A stretch of 15,532 nt of DNA from Gracilaria vermiculophylla (Eukaryota > Rhodophyta > Florideophyceae > Gracilariales > Gracilariaceae): the NCBI GenBank assembly GCA_019155205.2, contig JAHNZQ020000172.1, positions 900,472 to 916,003 of the forward strand, in the 5' to 3' direction. Numbering within the stretch: the stretch's first letter is position 1; every line of letters begins with the position of its first letter. Below the pieces are notes generated by a model, which was not told where the DNA came from, did no database searches, and saw nothing but the letters and a program-made list of their open reading frames with translations. The position numbers and the translations under genes were made by a program. Below, one piece after another: positions 8,783-15,532 of the stretch.

Positions 8783-8827
8783 ACATTTGGTCATGAATGG
8801 CCTAGATTGATCAATCAAAGATTTTTC
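8783..8827 (-). promoter_or_regulatory. conserved block upstream of the right sulfotransferase
   Basis: This is the counterpart of 4600-4645, starting 170 bp upstream of the ATG. Only two bases differ: an A for C and an A for G, the latter breaking the central palindrome to TTGATCAATCAA. Homology between the copies fades quickly beyond 8827, so this block marks the upstream end of the recognisable duplication. Confidence 0.5.
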
Positions 8828-9251
8828 TTAAATGGTTTTCGTTCGTATCGACGAATTCTCAATTTCGTTAGCAGTATCTTTACGTATTTCGTGGAAATGA
8901 AAAAATTTGGCGAGACTTGCTGGTCTTATGATGCATGCCAAAATTGCGTGTCATTGTGCTCGGAAGACAATTACAATGAATAACCGTTCTATATCAAGTG
9001 AGTCGGAAATTCAATTCGAGTCCGAACATAGCCAGTGCAGTCGACCTCATTTTCTTTAAGCTGCAGTAATCTTGAGTTTTGATACGTCATATGAAATCCG
9101 AGTGTGTATGCTTCTCGTATACCTGATCGGGGCTTCTAAAACAGAAAAAAAACGTCGTAGTAGGCGAAACACAGTAGCGTCCCAAATGATACTGTTTTTC
9201 CAAAAAGGTTTTTTGTGTCAAGCGTGCCAAGCTCGTGTCTACAAGCGCCGT

Positions 9252-9401
9252 CAGCGCCAACAGAGCCTGCATGAGGCTATAAACAGTTGTCACTACAAAT
9301 GCATCCTAAGCTTTTTGAATCAACAAAGGACGATCTGTCGACTTCACTTTCCATTCCATAGCTCACTGCATCTGCTGATCTTTGCACCAACTCATTTTGC
9401 G
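9252..9401 (+). pseudogene. weak ankyrin-repeat-like reading frame
   Basis: One plus-strand frame reads SLHEAINSCHYKCILSFL (about 9264-9317), which resembles the LHEAA..GHYECV..LL core of an ankyrin repeat. A second SLHLLI follows exactly 33 residues later, which is the ankyrin period. The segment between and after them lacks the usual glycines and the G-A-D turn. No other repeat is visible upstream in the frame, and the frame stops at about 9402. It may be one decayed exon of an ankyrin protein, or chance. Confidence 0.2.
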
Positions 9402-11746
9402 TAACACAATTCAAAACGACTTTGTGAGCCATGCAAGAAGCGGCAATTTGGCACATATGCTTGTGACTCTCAGCGAAATGGGACACTAGCATTTTTCTGA
9501 GCAGAGCAAGCTCAATGGCATTATTTATGGCGGTTGTACAGACGTTCGGTGAGGCACCTGAGTTCGGTTAACTGAGACTGTTTACTGAATGTACGAGTTG
9601 GTGGTGCCTGGCCTCGGTTCTCTCTACGGGACGCCGCGAGCTCTGGGCTTAAGTACCGGAGTTGCGCGGTATCTTGCACGTCTGTGCCTCTCGCCACGTA
9701 CCAACTTAATGCAACCACCGTGTTGTCAGTCTGATTATCAGTCCACGGCGGTTCAAATGCAATTGTCCGCGCACTAGCTATTACGTGTCTACATGACAAG
9801 TGTCCATGGCGCAGCCATCTTTGTCAGTCTTCATCTCGGTCTGCACTAACTAAGCTATGCAGCCTGTTCTGTCAGTTTCCACGTGGTATTCTCTCTGCAT
9901 TATCAGGCGGCGTGCGCACTCTCAAGCCTTTGCATTCCATAGGCATGACGAAGCTCAGCAGCATTTTTAAAGCAAAGACTGCCGTTAGTCCTCGCTTTTA
10001 ATGGGTTTAGTACCGACTCTGCGGTCAAAAAGCGTCCGTGCGAAATGTTGACGCTCACTGTGCCACTCTCATCCACCTCGAAATCCATCGACAGGCTCTA
10101 CTAGACTTTTTAAATTCGTATCATCAGGGTATTTGTGGTTCATACAACTTCTTCCTCTCGGCCCACCCGTAAGTCTCCATACAGAATTGTACTGGGGAAC
10201 ATACAACCCACTAGGGATACCCGCGCAATTCCAGAAACGTTTGCTTGCTGACACTACAATAATACCGTTCACGTCTGAGACATCCTTGTTGTGGATCTAC
10301 AGAATTATTTTCTGAGACGCTCCACATATGTTACTCGCCGTCAACGAATCGGAGAGCGCGACAGAAAGTGCATCATAAACACCATAGATTTTGATGACGA
10401 ACTTCACTGACTCTACGCGATGGAGCAGTAAGAATCCGCATTTCTGGCGCTATACGACGTTTGGTTGTTTAACGGCTCATTTTAAACAGCTAAATGTTGC
10501 GTCTACGTGCTTCTAAAGTCTACGATTTTCTCATTGACACTGCTCGTTGTTCTGGAGTTTTTTGTTTGGATATTATGCACCAGGGTTATGTGAAGAAGAT
10601 GTACGTGTTTGGCAGGAAGACAAAGTTCTGGCTTGACTTCAAGTTTTTCTAACCAAGAACTTGATTTTTTCAGGACAGCAGAACAGTACTGAACCGCAGA
10701 ACTGTTGTTAAGTTATGTTGAGTTCTCCTTTTTTTAGTATCCTCGAACGATTTGGTTTGGGAATTGAAAGGTTTTTGGTGTGTTGTTCCGGTCAGAATTT
10801 GGATATCTGTGTCTTCATCATTTTTCGACGAACTGATATACTTTAAGTACTCATATGATTTCTATGAAAACCAATTCTATTGGAAACTGCATGTTTTTAC
10901 TTTCTTTTGAGATATGAAGGAAACAGGTCCTACTTTGTTTGCTAGAATAAGTGACTCTCTGCATGTTCTTCGTAGAGTCCCGTTCGCGAACTAACTCGAG
11001 CCTTTAGAGGCATTATAAAAAACGAAGAATGAATAAAATAATGGAACAATAATAGAAAATCAAAACTCGGTATCTAGACCATTACTAATGATTTGCGTAT
11101 TTGCTTAGTATTACACCAAATATTTTATGTTCATTCGATTTTATAATCTTCGTTTTACTTTTTACAAATTTAACTTAGATTAGAGACCCATTGCACAAAA
11201 GGCAGAATACATTTAATCTAGAAAATGCGGAATTATTCATATCATCGCATCTTTCCTTTTATTTTCATCACAATTTTTGCATCAGAAATATAATAAAAAT
11301 GATATAGATTGTCTTGGAGAAGCTAAACATATAATGTCTTTAACGCTTAGGTTCCTTTTAGTAGTTTGTGAATCTGGATATCGGAATCGTTTAATCAATT
11401 TTAGAGCAGTAGCACATGTGCACAGAAATCATTTTCAATTTCCTCATTCTGCGAAACAAACCGCTTCTGTAGGTGAATACACTTGCTGTATTTAATCAAT
11501 AAATTTTTTCATCATTCTCACACAAAGAAGACTTCTTGCTCTTTTTTAATCAGTTTTGAAGCATTTGTACACATTCAGAATAGATTTTGCTCTTAAGGTA
11601 GCTGAATCATTGCAGCGAAGCTTCTTCAGATCCCATCTATTACCAAACTTGCTTCGGTTCCCAAAAGCCTTTACAAGAAAAAAACAAAACGTTTTTATTG
11701 TAAATAGGTGTAGTACAGAGCTTGGGATAAACTGGAGTAAACGCAC
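9402..11746. other. long intergenic region, no supported gene
   Basis: About 9580-9790 is GC-richer and might be a fragment of an old mobile element, but no terminal repeats or protein motif were recognised. From about 10300 to 11700 the DNA is AT-rich with only short chance frames. Minus-strand frames at 9903-10272 look faintly protein-like but match nothing I know. The minus-strand AATAAA at 11694-11699 lies just beyond the retrotransposon LTR. Confidence 0.5.
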
Positions 11747-11811
11747 TGTTGTTTTATCTCGATGACTCGTCTTGACTTCTATCATTCATCAAACCTGGTC
11801 TGCAAGTGTTT

Positions 11812-11820
11812 CTTATATAG
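11812..11820 (-). promoter_or_regulatory. LTR TATA box
   Basis: The minus strand reads CTATATAAGA here, about 70 bases before the LTR outer end and downstream of the heat-shock-like arrays. It is the expected position for a U3 promoter driving element transcription. Confidence 0.55.
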
Positions 11821-11833
11821 TGTTCTCATAACA

Positions 11834-11851
11834 TTCTACAGTCTTCTAGAA
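11834..11851 (-). promoter_or_regulatory. gap-type heat-shock-element-like array
   Basis: On the minus strand the order is TTC-2-GAA-7-GAA, which is the spacing of a gap-type heat shock element. It lies about 15 bp upstream of the LTR TATA box. Binding by heat shock factor is inferred from the motif. Confidence 0.4.
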
Positions 11852-11905
11852 CTTCTCATAGTTTCAATCGTAAAGGATATAATACTTCTAAATAATTTCT
11901 TCTAT

Positions 11906-11920
11906 AGAACCTTCTAGAAG
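11906..11920 (-). promoter_or_regulatory. perfect three-unit heat-shock element
   Basis: The sequence matches nTTCnnGAAnnTTCn exactly on the minus strand (GAA at 11907-11909, TTC at 11912-11914 and GAA at 11917-11919 on the plus strand). Two further units to the right match two of three bases each, extending the phase to about 11929. Confidence 0.5.
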
Positions 11921-11949
11921 TCTCTAGATATTAGCAGTTTCTAATTGCT

Positions 11950-11967
11950 TCCTAGAAGATTCCAGAT
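11950..11967 (-). promoter_or_regulatory. third heat-shock-element-like array
   Basis: On the plus strand, TCC-2-GAA-2-TTC-2-GAT gives two perfect pentamer cores flanked by two near-matches in the correct 5-bp phase. It is near the inner end of the LTR. Confidence 0.35.
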
Positions 11968-11979
11968 GCTTCTTCAACA

Positions 11980-11988
11980 CCCCCTCTC
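11980..11988 (-). other. polypurine tract
   Basis: The minus strand reads GAGAGGGGG immediately before the LTR start TGTTG. This is the expected plus-strand DNA priming site of a copia element and fixes the inner LTR boundary. Confidence 0.8.
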
Positions 11989-12092
11989 AACTTGATAACT
12001 GCTTAAGATCCAACATGTCCATAAAAAAACCAATGCTTGTTCTTCTGTAGAGACTTTGTAAAAATATTAGCTGCCATATGTTGGGTAGGACA

Positions 12093-12640
12093 TTATGTAA
12101 TTTTCACTTCTTCCTTCTCCAAGCAGTCCTGAATATAGAAATGCCGTATAGCAATGTGCTTTGATTTTCCATGGCTTCCTTTCATTTTTGAAATTGCAAT
12201 TGTAGACTGGTTGTCAACAAAAATTTGAATAGCTTGTTCTTCAGTAGTTTTAAGATCCTTCGTGATTTTTGCCAACCATTTCCCTTTTTTGACTGCCTCT
12301 GTAACTGCAAATAATTCGGCCTCTGTGGATGACAACGCCACACAATTTTGCTTTCGACTGCTCCACGACAGTAAACAATTTCCATGAAATGTAGCATATC
12401 CAGACACTGATTTTCTATTTTCCGTATTTCCCCAACTGGCATCCCTGTAGACGTATAGTGACGGGTTGGTTGGAAGATTTTTTGTAGACGAGACAACATT
12501 CTTTTGTCTTCTGAATATACCCAAGAACCCTTTTGCATGATTTCCAATGTTCTGGGGAATACTCTTCAGAAAACTGACTTAATTTTCTAACTGCACATGC
12601 TAGATCAGGACGCGTCCCTAGCATAAGATAAATAAGTGAA
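12093..12640 (-). pseudogene. copia RNase H domain (decayed)
   Basis: The domain would degrade the RNA strand during reverse transcription. The acidic motifs of copia RNase H are visible: DASWGN, SSTEAELFAV and VDNQSTI, followed by the histidine-rich SKHIAIRHFYI segment near the C-terminus. The frame ends at a stop at about 12093, about 105 bp before the polypurine tract. The linking region (RPDLACAVRKLSQFSE, near 12590) lies in another frame, which shows a frameshift near 12530. Confidence 0.85.
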
Positions 12641-13500
12641 CCAATTAATTCTATGTAGGGAACGCCCGTGATTAATTCCTCCGTTCCACATTTTTGTAAA
12701 GTACTGTTTGCCTCCAAAGGGTGTATTAATTTCTTTTCAGTTCTCCATATTAACTCGATTAAGCACAGTTGTTGCGTAGGCACTTTGAAATAATTTCAGA
12801 ATTCCTTTTTCTCGATTATAGTCGATTTCAATGCCTAGTACATGCCGAATTTCTCCAAGGTCCTTCATATGAATTTTAGAACTTCGTTCTTGCTTCACAT
12901 AATTCAACACCTTTGGAATTTCACTTGTCAGTACTATGTCATCGACATATAGTGAAATAAATACTTCATGGTCATCAATATTTGCGACAAATATTCCACT
13001 GTCTCCATAAGCTTTCGAAAATTTCATGTTGCTCAAAACCGAGCTAATCATTTTTTACCACGCTCTTGGCGCCTGTTTTAGTCCACACATTGCCTTCTTT
13101 AGCTCGTATGTGATTAGGAGTTTTTGAGTTAATAAAACCCTCAGGGTGTTCCATAAAAATTTCTTCCTCCATCAATCCATTAAAGAACGCTGTTTTAACA
13201 TCCACCTGGGTGATGAACCTTTTTTATTGGAGTGCTACAGCCAGCATAGTCCGTAAAGAAGCCATGTGTACAACTGGAGCGTACGTGTCAAAGTAATCAA
13301 TGCCATATTTTTGCTGATACCCTTTGCACACCAATCTTTTCTTAAATATGTTCTCTTGATTCTTGGTTTCGAGTTTTATCTTGAAAACTCATTTTGGTTG
13401 CAAAATATGCAACGTCTGATTTTCGAGGGACCAGTTTCCAAGTATTATTCTCGTATAAAGAATTCATTTCTCTTTCCATTGTAGATGTCCAATAATTTTT
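12641..13500 (-). pseudogene. copia reverse transcriptase (broken)
   Basis: The catalytic YVDD box is intact at 12938-12949. Other family landmarks are visible in various frames: WKLVPRKSDV at the N-terminus, KRLVCKGYQQKYGIDY, QVDVKTAFFNG, and GLKQAPRAW followed by a stop. Stops at 13389-13391, 13225-13227 and 13055-13057 and a frameshift near 13425 prevent a functional product. The frame changes again near 12750. Confidence 0.88.
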
Positions 13501-14520
13501 CTGAATCCCTGACAGGGCCTCTTGTACACTATTTGGTTCTGTTTCGTCTGCAAGTATCATTACTGCACCGGCAGCAGTATCTTCATTTTCGTCAGCATGC
13601 TCATATGTGAGCCATGTTGGCTGTCTTCTAGTTCTTCCACTTCTCCGTGGGATAATTCCTGGTGCTTGCTCATTTTCTGGAGGTGGGTTGTAAGCCTCGG
13701 ATTTTTCCGAATCATTTTCCTTTTCAGTGTTCGGCATTGCGTCTTTTTCTTTTGAGTTTTCTGGTTCAAAAGAAATTTCTTCTTCCATTGAGATTATTTT
13801 TGGGGCTTCTAGAAATTTTGCCGTTCCACTTACAACTTCTTTTATGGTTGTATCGTCCATGAAGCGATAATTTCTACCTTCGTATCCCAAAAATGTACAC
13901 AGCCTTGACTTGGCATCCCATTTCTTTCTATGATCATTTGGAATAAAAACATAGGCCCTGCACCCAAATACTTTGAGATGAGAAATATTTGGTTTCTTTC
14001 CGAACCATTTTTCATGCTGACTGCAAATGCCTAGAATTTTTGTAGGAACAAAATTCCTAATCACATTTGCAGTTTGGGTAGCTTCAGCCCAAAACATTCT
14101 GGGAATGTACTGAAAGTAAAGCATACATCTTGCTTTTTCAGAAAGTGTTCGGTTAATTCTTTCCGCCACACTATTTTTTTGTGGTTGGTGTGCTCCAGTA
14201 CCCTCGTGGATGATGCCTTTGTGTTTGAAATAATTTTCAAATGCCTTAGAAAAATATTCTCTCCCTCTATCACTTCTAATTCATGTGATACAAATTCCTT
14301 CTTGATTTTCCACCATAATCAGAAACTCTCGGGTTTTTTCAAATGCTTCGTGTTTGATACGGAGAAAATACAAAAATAATTTTCTAGTGTAATCATCAGT
14401 GACGGTTATGAAATAAAATTTCCCTCCTTTGGATTTTGTACTCATAAGTCCACAAAGATCCGTGTGTATGAGTTCTGATTTTCCCTTTGATTGAAAATTT
14501 TCTCATAACGGAAATGATTT
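13501..14520 (-). pseudogene. copia integrase (broken) and acidic linker
   Basis: The integrase would insert the DNA copy into the chromosome. The DD35E triad can be placed: Asp in HTDLCG (about 14459), Asp in SDRGREY (about 14270) and Glu in VAERINRT (about 14162), with 35 residues between the last two. The later FGCRAYVFIPNDHRKKW motif (around 13950) is typical of copia integrases. An acidic, Pro-Glu-rich linker leads to the reverse transcriptase. Stops at 14503-14505 and 14281-14283 interrupt it, the second only three codons before the second Asp. From 14280 to 13342 the frame is open. Confidence 0.88.
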
Positions 14521-15060
14521 TGAGCTCATTTTCCCAAGTACACATCCCTTGCATGTACTTATATCTTTTTGTTCCAATTTTTCAGGAACACCATCTGCGG
14601 TTTTCTTCGATATGATTTGGCTGAAGACTGATTTTCCAGCATGTCCTAGTCTGGCATGCCAAAGTTCTTACTCCGTTGTAGTGGCTAAGTCTGCTACATA
14701 TTTTTCCTCGATCTTTTTGGAGCTCTTAATGCAGTAGGTAGAATTTTCTTTCTTGACCTGAAGGAGTGTTTCATTTGAATATTTGGATAGAACGGTGCAC
14801 CACCCTTTTTGAAAATAAACTCGATGTCCACTTTCATCAATTTGCCCAGTAGATAAATTGTTCGTAGCAATTTCCGGGACAAATAAAAACATCTTGCACA
14901 GGCAGTGTCTTCCTAGACCCATTCAAAGAAATTTTTATAAGAATGTTTCCCTTTTCTGTTTATTTGACATGGGTTCCATCTTCTAGTCTGATGGTAACTG
15001 GCTCAGTTCTTTTTCAAGTTTCCTCCATAAACCACTTTCTGTGGTACTGTCAGCCCTCCT
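14521..15060 (-). pseudogene. copia protease remnant and GAG_pre-integrase zinc motif
   Basis: The zinc-binding segment is clear: WHARLGHAGKS and, about 40 residues on, CKGCVLGK, giving an H-x-H / C-x2-C arrangement. Upstream, VPEIATNNLSTGQIDESG matches the protease-to-integrase linker of copia polyproteins. Further upstream, EPVTIRLEDGTHV is the conserved protease C-terminal part, with RKWFMEE before it. A one-base T insertion near 14893 and a stop at 14668-14670 break the frame. The catalytic D-S/T-G of the protease is not cleanly recognisable; homology fades near 15060. Confidence 0.75.
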
Positions 15061-15532
15061 GTCGAGGTAGTAAAGCACAACGTCCGTTAGGAGTTTTTAG
15101 TGACTCCAAAGGCGCGTATTCCTAAAGGTGGTCTCCGGTATCCGCTTTCGCGAGCGGGGGGAATTCTGAAAGGGATCCGCAAACACCAAGCGGAGGGGAA
15201 GGTTCACTGGGCGGACAATGCTCCTACAGGCGCTGCTATGATGCGTCCCGGGGATCGGCGGCTTAGAAACCTGCGTGCATAGACAAGAGACTCCAACTGG
15301 AAAATGTAGAAGAAGACTGAAGGGTGCTTCCCTTTACTTCCCCAGAGGTGGAGCTCAACCGGCAGCTTAAATATCAAGCCGGGAGCCCGCCTCGGCAGGT
15401 CGCATTACTGTGCTAATTACCCGCATAAAATATCTAAAATAAATAATAAATTCTACCGTACCTTAAGGATACTGTAGCGCACGCGGGCGAGATTATGCAC
15501 CACGTGGCCCAGCTAATAAATTACGAACCCTC
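15061..15532. other. GC-richer segment beyond the copia break
   Basis: Composition shifts abruptly to GC-rich DNA (to about 15410), then back to AT-rich. No copia sequence, no LTR copy and no recognisable repeat was found here. A possible histone-like frame lies in its left half and is listed separately. The segment may be the original flank of the truncated element or a second inserted sequence. Confidence 0.5.
15106..15350 (+). pseudogene. possible decayed histone H2A-like sequence
   Basis: One plus-strand frame reads KARIPKGGLRYPLSR, which resembles the KA..SRSxRAGLQFPVGR segment at the start of the H2A fold, with conservative changes. Later words in the same order are ILKG, GKV, AAMM and, in other frames, LQLENVEED and EGCFPLLPQ. 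They resemble HLK, GRV, AAIL, LQLAIRNDEEL and GGVLPNIQ of H2A or H2A.Z. The order and approximate spacing fit, but two frame changes and a deletion must be assumed. A fortuitous resemblance remains likely. Confidence 0.22.

Larger units (their letters stand above)
6822..8827 (-). repeat. duplicated unit, copy 2 (right)
   Basis: This is the partner of 2821-4645, in the same orientation. Homology covers the gene, a conserved upstream block and a 3' flank that is about 180 bp longer here because of indels. The 3' flank anchors are about 75-80% identical, lower than the coding region, so the coding part has been kept by selection or homogenised. No third copy is visible in the window. Confidence 0.8.
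11747..11979 (-). repeat. 3' LTR of the copia element
   Basis: The inferred LTR is 233 bp with TGTTG...CAACA ends, the pattern typical of copia elements. Its inner end directly abuts the polypurine tract. It contains a TATA box and several heat-shock-like pentamer arrays. The outer boundary at 11747 is chosen because TGTTG is there; an AATAAA at 11694-11699 lies 50 bp further out, so the LTR might be longer. The missing 5' LTR prevents confirmation. Confidence 0.65.
11747..15060 (-). mobile_element. 5'-truncated, decayed Ty1/copia LTR retrotransposon
   Basis: Reading on the minus strand, the order is partial protease, zinc-knuckle (GAG_pre-integrase), integrase, reverse transcriptase, RNase H, polypurine tract and 3' LTR. 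Integrase before reverse transcriptase is the Ty1/copia order, not gypsy. In-frame stops are visible at 14668-14670, 14503-14505, 14281-14283, 13389-13391, 13225-13227 and 13055-13057. Frame shifts occur near 14893, 13425, 12750 and 12530. Gag, the 5' LTR and the primer-binding site are absent; recognisable sequence ends near 15060. The copy cannot be autonomous. Target-site duplication cannot be tested because the 5' end is missing. Confidence 0.9.

Noticed and set aside
9580..9790. GC-richer patch considered as an LTR fragment of another retroelement
   Set aside because: No terminal repeat pair, polypurine tract or coding remnant was found nearby.
9903..10272. Two overlapping minus-strand frames that read as faintly protein-like
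   Set aside because: They are in different frames, lack splice or domain support, and match no family I know. They remain possible but unsupported.

Overview
The window looks like nuclear DNA of an arthropod-like animal. It is moderately AT-rich, has long gene-poor stretches, two intronless paralogous enzyme genes, and a decayed Ty1/copia LTR retrotransposon. There are no bacterial operons, ribosome-binding sites, rRNA, tRNA or CRISPR arrays. A chelicerate (tick-like) source is possible because such animals carry families of these sulfotransferases, but this is inference and the sequence itself does not prove it.

Layout. Positions 1-2820 are mostly AT-rich and non-coding, with one possible spliced exon (579-778), a perfect 11-bp hairpin (1394-1421) and a CpG-rich block (about 1861-2050). 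Positions 2821-4645 and 6822-8827 are two same-strand copies of one duplicated unit. Each copy holds one complete minus-strand gene of 333 or 336 codons for a type II membrane carbohydrate sulfotransferase (Sulfotransfer_2 / HNK-1ST / CHST8-14 superfamily), plus a diverged 3' flank and a strikingly conserved 45-bp block about 166-170 bp upstream of the ATG. Positions 4650-6820 between the copies and 8830-11746 to their right are gene-poor. They hold a hairpin, a TATA-like site and one weak ankyrin-like reading frame. Positions 11747 to about 15060 hold a minus-strand copia relic: a 3' LTR, polypurine tract, RNase H, reverse transcriptase, integrase, zinc-knuckle region and part of the protease, broken by several stops and frameshifts, with gag and the 5' LTR missing. 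The last ~470 bp are a compositionally different, GC-richer segment with a weak histone H2A-like reading frame.

How the parts relate. The two sulfotransferases are predicted Golgi enzymes that transfer sulfate from PAPS to glycans; their exact acceptor cannot be told from sequence. Their protein identity is about 84%, but it is mosaic: one ~300-bp coding tract is ~97% identical, a neighbouring tract is only ~83%, and the flanks are ~75-80%. This suggests gene conversion after an older duplication. The copia LTR carries several heat-shock-element-like pentamer arrays just upstream of its TATA box, which makes it a candidate stress-responsive promoter. All alignments were made by eye.
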